Program-made: the position numbers and the translations under genes
The notes under the pieces: model-generated
Seen by the model: only the letters and a program-made list of their open reading frames with translations
The model's database searches: none
What the model was told of the DNA's origin: nothing
Shown: in pieces, positions 7,319 to 14,672 of the stretch
Layout of the letters: each line of letters begins with the position of its first letter
Numbering within the stretch: the stretch's first letter is position 1
From: Ottelia alismoides
Lineage: Eukaryota; Streptophyta; Magnoliopsida; Alismatales; Hydrocharitaceae
Assembly: GCA_037367405.1 (NCBI GenBank)
Contig: JAZKJV010010134.1
Coordinates: forward strand, 434,001 to 498,000
DNA length: 64,000 bases
Reading direction: 5' to 3'

Positions 7319-9715
7319 TCAGTGCCCACGAGCTTCAGCCCAGAAGTCAGCGGTAGGTATTTCGTTAATGTAAGTCAGGCCAGGGAAAGATCGCAGAAAT
7401 TCCTCGCGATCTGCCCGGTAGTCCAAACGCACTTGTTCTAGTGGAAGCGTCTTGATTGGGGACAAATCTGCCGCTCGGACGCCTCGGATGCACAAAACTT
7501 TTATCGACAAGCCTTCTAGGGGCGATAGATCGGTCACAGGCACTGATTCCAAAATGAGTTTATTGAGGCTCGTCATGCCTCGCAAAGCACTTAAATCAGG
7601 TACCCATAGCGCTGTCAGATTCAAATACTCCAATGGCATGCCTTCCAAGGGTGTCAGATCTTTCACTCCCTGTGTCCAAAAGAGATCCAGATGCCGCATT
7701 GGCATCCCACGTAGCGGGCTTAGATCGTTCACCTCGGTCCGCTGGAGTGTGAGCGCTTCCAATTCCATGCCCTCCAATGGCGACAAGTCTAGTATTCGAG
7801 TCTCTCCCAAGATAAGCTTTTTGAGAGGCATATCACGCAGCGGTTCCAGATCGTCCACTAGAGTACTGTGGCAACTTAACAAACTTAGTGGCAAGCCACG
7901 TAACGGAGATAGATCCGAAAGCTTGCCCTTACGCATGAAACTACCGAAGCATTCGAGCTCTTCCAGAGTATGGATCGCGCTCAGCGGCGAGATATCACTC
8001 ACTTCATCGGTAAGGAATCTCAGTTTGACGATCGCTCCATTGCGAGCTTCACAAGCAACTTTTCCGTCAAATTTGGGGTTCAGCTCCTTGAGGCGTGCAA
8101 CTAACGCCTGCTCCTGCTCGCTAACCGGAAGCGTAAGAAAATAATCGCTCCATTTCTCCGCATCCAATCGCATTGGAATTGGTTCACTGCTCAATCGCAC
8201 TACGCGCCGTCCATCGCGAGTGACATTGATTAACTCCTGACCAACCAATCGGCCATCTTTCCGAGCTTGGACATTGTAACTACCAGGCTTCAATCGTATT
8301 TCTTTGGGTCCGGACCCTGTGATGACAAAATCCTTACCATCAACCAAAACACTGACCGCCGGGTCATCCACCTCCACAACTAGAACACCTACACCTTCCG
8401 ACAAAAATCGAATTACGGTGCTATGGACTTGGGTTAACCCACTGGCCTCGCTCAATCCAAGTCCAGTCAAAATCACGATCCCTGCCAAAAGCACCCGTAA
8501 CCCATTGCTTTGTGAGAAGCGAATCTGCTGGAATGAATGGTTTAAGTCGATTCCGCTTGATGTCTGGAAAAGGTCCACAGCACTCTTGTCTGGCTGTGAT
8601 TGGTAGCGATGCAATGGAACTGTCCCATCGCCCGATTGCCATGCTTGCTGAATCTGGGAAAGACGCTCTGCTACTTCGGTTGCAGTCGCGGGTCGATCAT
8701 CGGGGCTCTTTGCGTGCAATTGATCGATCAATTCACAGAGTGAACCAGGAGTATCAGGCCTAAATTTCTTGATCGGCTCGGCTGCTTCTTCGCACACTCG
8801 CTTGATCGATGCAATGCTAGTCGGTGCACCGAAGGCCGATAGACCCGTACACATTTCGTAAAGAACGCTGCCGAGGCTAAACAAGTCTGCGCGGTGATCG
8901 ATCGCGGAACTCGCGGCTTGTTCTGGTGCCATGTACATCGGCGTGCCCGCGATCAACTCATTTTGTGAGACACTTGAATCGTCCACTGCGCGGGCCAAGC
9001 CGAAGTCGGTTAACTTGACGCGTCCAGTTTCCGCCTCCAACAAGATATTCGCGGGCTTCACGTCTCGGTGAATCAATCCCTGTTTGTGAGCCGCCTCTAA
9101 TCCACATGCGATTTGATATCCGATCCGCAACACTTCGGTGATATCCATCGGCTCTTGTGAACGGAGGAGATCTGAAAGTGTCCGACCCTCAATGTACTCC
9201 ATTACCAGGTATGGCAACGGCGCGTCATCGACTACAGCGTGAATCGCCACCACATGATCGTCTCGTACCGAGGCCGCAGTACGCGCTTCGCGATTGAACC
9301 ACTTACGGGCCTTGGATGACATCGCCATTGCTGACGGCAGGACCTTAATGGCCACCATGCGTTGGAGTTTCGTATCTTTGGCACGCAGCACAACGCCCAT
9401 CCCGCCTTGGCCGACCACTTCAAGAATCTCGTAATGGTCCAATCTTCCTAGCGAATCAGGATCCAGAGACGCTTCGAAAAACGGTAGTGAAGTTTTAACA
9501 CCTTCGACTGCGATCCGACCAACGGCATCGGATTCTAGAATCGGACTATCAAGAAAACTTCCCATTTCAGCTTCGGCGGACAGCAATTGCTCGACTTGCC
9601 GGCGCAAGGCCTTGTTGTTGCCGCAAACCGCGTCCAAGTAGGCTGATCGTTCGATGACTGTTGTCTTAGCCAACGCCTCCGAAAATACCAATTCCGCTTC
9701 TAAAAGATCATCCAT
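7319..9715 (-). CDS. membrane Ser/Thr protein kinase with PEGA-like and leucine-rich-repeat tail
   Basis: A 798-residue Hanks-type kinase. The catalytic domain spans roughly residues 95-355: GQGGMG loop, Lys124 in AIKVL, HRDVKPAN with Asp218, DFGLA at 237-241, and APEQ. A single transmembrane helix is predicted near 406-425 (VLLAGIVILTGLGL). It is followed by a PEGA-like beta domain (about 442-510) and, from about 555 to 785, degenerate leucine-rich repeats with recurring LSPL..(L)..MPL phrases. The kinase domain should therefore be cytoplasmic and the repeat domain outside the cytoplasmic membrane, as a sensor. Substrates are unknown. It lies 119 bases after an ECF sigma factor gene on the same strand, a pairing common in planctomycetes in which the kinase may phosphorylate or gate the sigma factor. 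The long, evenly spaced repeat tail is the unusual part. Confidence 0.92.
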   Translation of the reverse strand: MDDLLEAELVFSEALAKTTVIERSAYLDAVCGNNKALRRQVEQLLSAEAEMGSFLDSPILESDAVGRIAVEGVKTSLPFFEASLDPDSLGRLDHYEILEVVGQGGMGVVLRAKDTKLQRMVAIKVLPSAMAMSSKARKWFNREARTAASVRDDHVVAIHAVVDDAPLPYLVMEYIEGRTLSDLLRSQEPMDITEVLRIGYQIACGLEAAHKQGLIHRDVKPANILLEAETGRVKLTDFGLARAVDDSSVSQNELIAGTPMYMAPEQAASSAIDHRADLFSLGSVLYEMCTGLSAFGAPTSIASIKRVCEEAAEPIKKFRPDTPGSLCELIDQLHAKSPDDRPATATEVAERLSQIQQAWQSGDGTVPLHRYQSQPDKSAVDLFQTSSGIDLNHSFQQIRFSQSNGLRVLLAGIVILTGLGLSEASGLTQVHSTVIRFLSEGVGVLVVEVDDPAVSVLVDGKDFVITGSGPKEIRLKPGSYNVQARKDGRLVGQELINVTRDGRRVVRLSSEPIPMRLDAEKWSDYFLTLPVSEQEQALVARLKELNPKFDGKVACEARNGAIVKLRFLTDEVSDISPLSAIHTLEELECFGSFMRKGKLSDLSPLRGLPLSLLSCHSTLVDDLEPLRDMPLKKLILGETRILDLSPLEGMELEALTLQRTEVNDLSPLRGMPMRHLDLFWTQGVKDLTPLEGMPLEYLNLTALWVPDLSALRGMTSLNKLILESVPVTDLSPLEGLSIKVLCIRGVRAADLSPIKTLPLEQVRLDYRADREEFLRSFPGLTYINEIPTADFWAEARGH

Positions 9716-9834
9716 ACTTGAACCTTAAATCCGCACCAGCCGAAAGGGGAGTCTAAAAACTCAATTGGAGTAACAGCCGGCTTGCTTGATTGCTCATTCA
9801 CTTACAATGCGGAAATCGCCAGCCAGTCCCCTCA

Positions 9835-10422
9835 TCATTCCGATTTTTCGTCGACGCGTTCGCGGAGTGAATTGTAGAGCCACGCTCGTGAGAATGTCCA
9901 CCAGCGCTCGGCAGTGGCATGAGAAATCCCCAGCGAGGCAGCCGCGTCCGGAATGGTAAGTCCTGCGAAAAAGCGGAGTTGTACCAGCTGAGCCTTTTGA
10001 GGTTCCTCAGCGGAAAACCGTGTCAAAGCCTCATCCAGATCCAGCATGTCTTGGGGGGAATCCGATATGCGATGGAATTCCTCCAGCGGAAGTCGCTGCC
10101 GCTTTCCCCCTCGTTTTTCCGCCTTCCTTTTTCGAGCGTTATCGACCAGGATGCGTCGCATGGCCTCCGCTGCGGCTGCAAAAAAATGTCCACGATTGTC
10201 CCAAACTCGCCCCTTATTGGAAACTGTGTCGGAATTCGAAACTAGCCGCAGGAAGGCTTCATGAACCAAAGCGGTCGGCTGCAAGGTTAACCCAGGCGAT
10301 TCGTGAGACATACGTTGGGCCGCCAGTTCGCGCAGCTCGGCATAGACCAACGGAAGTAGATCGTTGGGGGCATTGGGGTCACCGTCTGCGACAGCTTGTA
10401 ATATTTGGGTTACATCGTTCAT
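9835..10422 (-). CDS. ECF-type RNA polymerase sigma factor
   Basis: A 195-residue sigma-70 family protein of the ECF group, from the ATG at 10422. Region 2 (LVYAELRELAAQRMSHE, TALVHEAFLRLV) and region 4 (LRFFAGLTIPDAAASLGIS followed by ATAERWW) are clear, and region 3 is missing, as expected for ECF factors. The KAQLVQLRFFAGLT and HATAERWWTFSRAWL wording is typical of the planctomycete ECF clade whose genes are usually next to Ser/Thr kinases. The role is to direct RNA polymerase to a small regulon in response to a signal. No anti-sigma factor gene is present; the downstream membrane kinase is the natural candidate for control. The promoter motif it recognises cannot be read from here. Confidence 0.95.
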   Translation of the reverse strand: MNDVTQILQAVADGDPNAPNDLLPLVYAELRELAAQRMSHESPGLTLQPTALVHEAFLRLVSNSDTVSNKGRVWDNRGHFFAAAAEAMRRILVDNARKRKAEKRGGKRQRLPLEEFHRISDSPQDMLDLDEALTRFSAEEPQKAQLVQLRFFAGLTIPDAAASLGISHATAERWWTFSRAWLYNSLRERVDEKSE

Positions 10423-10530
10423 CGCTCCGATTTTAATCTCACGAGCCAATCACGTCATCTGATTGGCTCGTTTTCAAGGAACTTGCCACGCGAAGTCCCC
10501 CCATGTAGCCCAGCTGGCATAACCAATGAC

Positions 10531-13500
10531 CTATTTTACCGCAGGGACCCTGGCTAGGATCTTGAGTTTTCGATCTGCATCGTAAGTTACCTGCAAATCT
10601 TCTTCGCCGCTTCGTACCCATGCCGTCTGTCCATCCGGGTCTGCATGAAGCAACTGGTATGGGTATTCAACATCCTTCACTTGATTTAGTTCCATGTCGA
10701 AACAAATCATGCGAAAGTCTAGTGTGCTACTGCTGCGAGACCACAGTTGGTTGAGCCGAAATCCAGATATCCATAACTCGTTCTGAACCAGTCCCACACT
10801 GGCAACGTAAAAGTCTTCCAATTCTAGATTGGCTTGAGCATTGCCAGCCGCATTGATCAGCCAGATGCGGTTCTTGGAGAGCGGCAAATCTGGATGATTG
10901 TGCTCGAACGAAAATACTCCGCCTTGAGGTAAAGGTAATGCAGTCGTGCAATTCCACGAACCTTTCGGCAAATCATAGGACGCTAGAACTTTTCCAGAAG
11001 CGGGCGCGATCTTTACGATCTTTTTTGCACCAGCCATCCAAATCACCTTATCCATCTTCGAATAACAGATTGCCGTTCCATCGTCAAATGTGTGTTTCTG
11101 TAATTGACTGCCTGTTGGGTCGAAAACAAGTAACTCCGTTCGGCCAAGATGTTCTGAGACCATTAACCAGAGGTTTCCAGTCTCTGAATCAAGCGTTAAG
11201 TGATAGCCGCGCATGGGATTCAAAGGTATTCTGTAAAGCTGCTTACCACTCATGTCGATAGCGAGCAACGAACAAGTTCCAGGATCTACCGTGTTGGCCA
11301 GCAGATAGGCACGATTGCGAACAGCGTCCATCGCGAAGTTCTGATTGTTTTTTCCGAATGCAACGTGGGCGATTGCCTCATCAAGCTTCCGGATGGTTTT
11401 GCCTGCGGAGTTCTTTAGTACGTAGACTTCTTCGTTTTCTGCTTTAGCAGTGGTGAACCATGCAAGCTTTTCTTGCGATGTGAAAGTATCTGTTATCGGA
11501 ATCGGTTTCGATTCCAATTTGCTCTGAATTGAAGAACTGCTCAAATCCCTGAACAAACCGACGGTTCCAACGAACTGCCGACCATTCAGGTCTTTTGCGA
11601 CTTTAGAAAGAGCAATGGATTTTCTACCTATCAGTTGATTTCGTCTCTCCTTAAAGTTGGTTCGAATGGTAATAGTGCATTGACCGGTCGGGATGCGAGA
11701 TGTCGTGAAGATGCCGTCTTCGCTAACGGCGAAATTCAGCAAATCTGAAGTTGAGTGATTGATCAAAACACCTTCAAGCTGACCGATGTCCGCACGGTTG
11801 AGTCCATCTGGTAATGCGATCCTTCCCGTTACGCCTCGACCTTCGTCGCCTATGGTCAATTCATTTGAAGTACCTGGCTTGACCACCAAGTATTTATTGC
11901 GTTTATTGACCAAATTGGCGGCGTCGGCAGTGACTGGCTCGGCAGCGATTTCGAGTTCACCAGGTGGCAATTTCTCAAAAGTAAAATCCCCGTGGTCATC
12001 CGTTACGCCAAAGTTCCGAAACATGATGCCTTGGAACATGCCATCGGTCGTGAGCGTCAAACGCACGGAGAGTCGATAACCCTTAAGCGGACGGTCACCG
12101 TCGCGAAGATGAACAGTGAGCTTGCACCAAGGTTGCAACTCGAGCGATCCCAACTTAGCCAATCGTGACACCGTGTACTCGCAGAAACCATTTTTGTTCC
12201 AAACGGCTAAAAACTGATCTTCTGGCATATCCAACTTCAGTTTTCCGCTAGCAGGTAACGCCTTGGGCTGAATCTCTGGCGAAGCGTATTCGTCAAGCTG
12301 AAAGTTCGTGTACTTCGCTGTTATCAAATAAACGGCATCGTTTGCTGGTGTTCCGTCTGGATTCAGTACCGTGATGGTTTCACGCGGTGGAATTGTCGAG
12401 CGACGAAAGGTGATACGTGACGCTCCAGATTCATCGTTGCTTGCTTCGCCAGTTTGACTGTTTGGTGGCGACTTCTTTTCAGTTTCTTGAGTTTCCTCTG
12501 TTGCCGCGTTGGCTAGAAGAAGTGCCCGTTGAGGTACCAGTGTTGCTGAACCGACTAAAAGCCCCAAAGAAAGGATTGCATACCTAAGCGATTTGCCTCC
12601 CAACCCAATGCGACTGTTGGCCTTAAGATTTTCTAGCAACTGCAATCGATCCAGAATCTGCGGCGTGCGGACCATGCTGACCGCGAGTGGCGATTTGTTG
12701 CCTATCATCTCCATCGCAAGGCTGGCAAGCAAGCTTCGATAGTTGCCCCGATCACCGATTGCATTCCAAGCGTTGTAATCCGCCAAACGCTCGCAAGCTC
12801 TGCGATGAGCGGCCGCGATTCCCCAAACCAATGGACTTGGCCAAGTGATGGCATGAAACAGTTCAATGACAGTCGACCAAAAGATGTCGCGAGATTGAAT
12901 ATGTGCCATTTCGTGGGCCAATGCGGCCTCGACTCTCTGTTCGTCATTCAATTGCCAGCTTTCTGGCAATAGAATCACTGGTCGAAAAACGCCGGTCACG
13001 GCTGCTGTCTTCAAATCCTTTGTCCAGCGAACCGCAAGCGATTTCGATTTGGTAGGTCGCACCTGCCGGGTGCGACCAAGGGCTTTGGTGAATCTCTCAT
13101 TCCACTCGTCCACCTTCGTCGAGTCAACTGGAGTACTTTTCGCCAACAACCGAGCATGGTAACGCCATTGGCTCAGTAGACGAAAGCCACAATACATCGA
13201 GCCAACTAGCCATATACAGCAAAGAATCTCTATTGAACCAGGCATCCAAAATGCAGCTGCCCATCGATTTGGAGTTGCACTCATCACGGCCGGCATGATC
13301 GCCACGTCATTTTGATTCCTACCCGGATTCTCGTTTTCCTGCTGGTCTGTCGGAAGAGCCTTTGCTTCTGTATTTGCAGTAAGTTCGCCTAAATTCTCAC
13401 TCACGGGCTTGCTTTGTAGCCGCTTGCTTTCAAACTGAACTACCGTTACGTCGGTATTCGGTAACAACGGCAATCTTACGACGGGCGTTGCCAGTGAGGC

Positions 13501-13662
13501 GACCACCAGCAAGAGTAACGCACCAACGATCGCGATGCGCCAAAGTCCCACTCGCGCTCGCAAGCTCGTTACGGGAGTTGCGTACCAAGCGATCCAAACC
13601 ATAGCTATGAACAGATTGCATTTTAGGAAGGCGATCCCAAGCGTCGAATTGAAGTCATTCAT
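10531..13662 (-). CDS. M56 (BlaR1-like) membrane peptidase with large C-terminal sensor region
   Basis: A 1043-residue protein from the ATG at 13662, which overlaps the stop of the BlaI gene by eight bases (ATGAATGA). N-terminal transmembrane helices (about 13-30 and 43-60, another near 145-160) are followed by the M56 zinc motif HEMAH at 250-254 with the downstream Glu in CERLAD near 291, and by a further helix near 370. The family senses a signal and cleaves its cognate BlaI repressor. Instead of a penicillin-binding domain it has some 650 residues that look like carboxypeptidase-regulatory/Ig-like beta domains and then a beta-propeller-like tail with repeated short blades. It is unlikely to be a beta-lactam sensor. 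Residues around 196-203 (GRTRQVRP) are encoded by a copy of a hairpin repeat (13055-13077), an apparent repeat insertion tolerated by the protein. Confidence 0.9.
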   Translation of the reverse strand: MNDFNSTLGIAFLKCNLFIAMVWIAWYATPVTSLRARVGLWRIAIVGALLLLVVASLATPVVRLPLLPNTDVTVVQFESKRLQSKPVSENLGELTANTEAKALPTDQQENENPGRNQNDVAIMPAVMSATPNRWAAAFWMPGSIEILCCIWLVGSMYCGFRLLSQWRYHARLLAKSTPVDSTKVDEWNERFTKALGRTRQVRPTKSKSLAVRWTKDLKTAAVTGVFRPVILLPESWQLNDEQRVEAALAHEMAHIQSRDIFWSTVIELFHAITWPSPLVWGIAAAHRRACERLADYNAWNAIGDRGNYRSLLASLAMEMIGNKSPLAVSMVRTPQILDRLQLLENLKANSRIGLGGKSLRYAILSLGLLVGSATLVPQRALLLANAATEETQETEKKSPPNSQTGEASNDESGASRITFRRSTIPPRETITVLNPDGTPANDAVYLITAKYTNFQLDEYASPEIQPKALPASGKLKLDMPEDQFLAVWNKNGFCEYTVSRLAKLGSLELQPWCKLTVHLRDGDRPLKGYRLSVRLTLTTDGMFQGIMFRNFGVTDDHGDFTFEKLPPGELEIAAEPVTADAANLVNKRNKYLVVKPGTSNELTIGDEGRGVTGRIALPDGLNRADIGQLEGVLINHSTSDLLNFAVSEDGIFTTSRIPTGQCTITIRTNFKERRNQLIGRKSIALSKVAKDLNGRQFVGTVGLFRDLSSSSIQSKLESKPIPITDTFTSQEKLAWFTTAKAENEEVYVLKNSAGKTIRKLDEAIAHVAFGKNNQNFAMDAVRNRAYLLANTVDPGTCSLLAIDMSGKQLYRIPLNPMRGYHLTLDSETGNLWLMVSEHLGRTELLVFDPTGSQLQKHTFDDGTAICYSKMDKVIWMAGAKKIVKIAPASGKVLASYDLPKGSWNCTTALPLPQGGVFSFEHNHPDLPLSKNRIWLINAAGNAQANLELEDFYVASVGLVQNELWISGFRLNQLWSRSSSTLDFRMICFDMELNQVKDVEYPYQLLHADPDGQTAWVRSGEEDLQVTYDADRKLKILARVPAVK
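13055..13077. repeat. GGTCGC hairpin repeat, copy 1, inside a coding sequence
   Basis: A perfect inverted repeat: arm GGTCGCACC, loop TGCCG, arm GGTGCGACC. The same loop and stem recur at 33163-33185 and 49946-49968. This copy lies in frame inside the M56 peptidase gene and encodes part of its cytoplasmic loop. Confidence 0.7.
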
Positions 13663-14062
13663 CACTGGCCCCTTTGCTTGTCGTTCGATTGGTTTTCTTT
13701 CCTTCAGCTTTGGCGTTCTCGGCCGCAATGCGACTTAGTTCCAGCAATTGCTCGCGCGTAAGGTCTTCATGTTCGAGCAACGTCATCACGAGCGACTTCT
13801 TGGATCCACCGCAGAAGGTTTCGATTAACTCCGTAACCATCGTTTGGAACGCGCGACGTTCCTTGGTCTTAGCCGAATAGAAGAACGCCTTTCCAACTTG
13901 GCGACGTTTTACGTGGCCTTTCTCGAGCAAGATGGAGAGATAGGATCGAACCGCCGAATTCTTGATCTCCTCCGGAAACTTTTCCTGAATCTCCGATGGT
14001 TTCATCTCGCCGTGTTGCCAAAGCAACTGCATGACTTTCAATTCACCGGCCGTCAACTTCAT
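13655..14062 (-). CDS. BlaI/MecI-type transcriptional repressor, first copy
   Basis: A 135-residue winged-helix repressor starting at the ATG at 14062, with AAGGAG seven bases upstream; the frame runs further upstream to 14227 but without family similarity. The N-terminal HTH reads LTAGELKVMQLLWQHGEMKPSEIQEKF and the wing contains LLEKGHVKRRQVGKAFFYSA, both typical of BlaI. The C-terminal half (VMTLLEHEDLTREQLLELSRIA) forms the dimerisation and cleavage region. It would bind operator dyads as a dimer and be cleaved by the M56 peptidase encoded immediately downstream, whose start codon overlaps this stop. Two dyads and a plausible promoter lie upstream (14107-14168), so autoregulation is likely. 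Confidence 0.93.
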   Translation of the reverse strand: MKLTAGELKVMQLLWQHGEMKPSEIQEKFPEEIKNSAVRSYLSILLEKGHVKRRQVGKAFFYSAKTKERRAFQTMVTELIETFCGGSKKSLVMTLLEHEDLTREQLLELSRIAAENAKAEGKKTNRTTSKGASDE

Positions 14063-14106
14063 TGCAAGACTCCTTACAAGGCAACTCGCCAACTTGGAAT
14101 TCAACA

Positions 14107-14168
14107 ATGTGCAGATGTTACTGCACATCGGATCGCGATGCAAGCAGAATGTGCAGAAAATACTGCAC
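14107..14168 (-). promoter_or_regulatory. promoter with two BlaI-type operators of the first BlaI/M56 pair
   Basis: Two dyads share the half-site GTGCAG/CTGCAC and a 6-base spacer. O1 is 14107-14128 (ATGTGCAG, 6 bases, CTGCACAT, perfect 8-base arms). O2 is 14151-14168 (6-base arms). Their centres are 42 bases apart, four helical turns. On the minus strand a -35 candidate TTGCAT (14138-14143) is 17 bases from a -10 candidate TAACAT (14115-14120), which is exactly the spacer of O1. Binding at O1 would block the -10 element and O2 lies just upstream of the -35. The dyads and spacing are directly visible; their use by this BlaI is inferred. Confidence 0.7.
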
Positions 14169-14473
14169 TTAATATCGAGGCCATTGCCCAAAGCATCTTT
14201 GAACTTCAATCTGACCAATGAAAACACAAGTCGGCCAGGACGAGTTTTTCAATGGAAATCAATTTTCAATATCCAGCGACTTGGCTTTATCCAATCTATC
14301 CGGACAAGCCAGAAGGCCTATGACCAAGTTCAACACAAAGATGTTTAGAGGCGGTGGCGTCGCCTTCCGGACTCGCATTTTCGATCGTGTGGTCTACTTG
14401 TAACGCCTGTACCGTTGCAAGTCGCCGCGCACGATTAATCCGATGTGATGGTTGGCAATTCATTGCCGTAATC

Positions 14474-14513
14474 GTGCAAATAATTTGCACATTGGCCAGT
14501 TGTAGCGTACTCT
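14474..14513 (+). promoter_or_regulatory. palindrome and plus-strand promoter candidate
   Basis: A perfect palindrome GTGCAAATAATTTGCAC at 14474-14490 shares the GTGCA half-site of the BlaI operators. Its right end TTGCAC can serve as a -35 box, 17 bases from TACTCT at 14508-14513 as a weak -10. Together with the terminator at 14575-14627 this would define a transcript of roughly 100 bases on the plus strand, opposite to all flanking genes. No open reading frame is evident in that transcript. The palindrome is certain; the promoter is tentative. Confidence 0.35.
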
Positions 14514-14574
14514 TATCGGTCTACGAAAGTAGTCCTCACACTAATCTTTGCCCCAGACGCGTGAGATGTTGGTT

Positions 14575-14627
14575 GGAATCCGGAAACTCTCGTGCCCCAG
14601 CGAGGGTTCCGGATTCCTTCTTTTTTT
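14575..14627 (+). terminator. intrinsic terminator (plus strand)
   Basis: Arm GGAATCCGGAAACTCTCG (14575-14592), 8-base loop, arm CGAGGGTTCCGGATTCC (14601-14617), followed by TTC and seven T. The outer 11 base pairs are perfect. The T-run is on the plus strand although both flanking genes are on the minus strand, so it must end a plus-strand transcript or be a relic. Confidence 0.65.
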
Positions 14628-14652
14628 GTAGGCAGATTTCTCCGAAATCTGC
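14628..14652 (+). repeat. GTAG-REP hairpin
   Basis: GTAG followed by stem GCAGATTTC, loop TCC and stem GAAATCTGC. This is the A-T variant of the REP-like family found throughout the window. A degenerate second copy (GATTTC TGA GAAATC, 14698-14712) lies inside the end of the next gene. Confidence 0.75.
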
Positions 14653-14672
14653 GAGCGCATACACGCAATGCG

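Noticed and set aside
7158..7373. 71-codon open frame upstream of the acyl operon
   Set aside because: No similarity, no ribosome site, and it runs into the antisense of the kinase gene; treated as intergenic.
10020..10436. 138-codon open frame antisense to the ECF sigma factor
   Set aside because: It has no recognisable similarity and lies entirely over a firmly assigned sigma factor; it is an expected shadow of that gene's codon bias.
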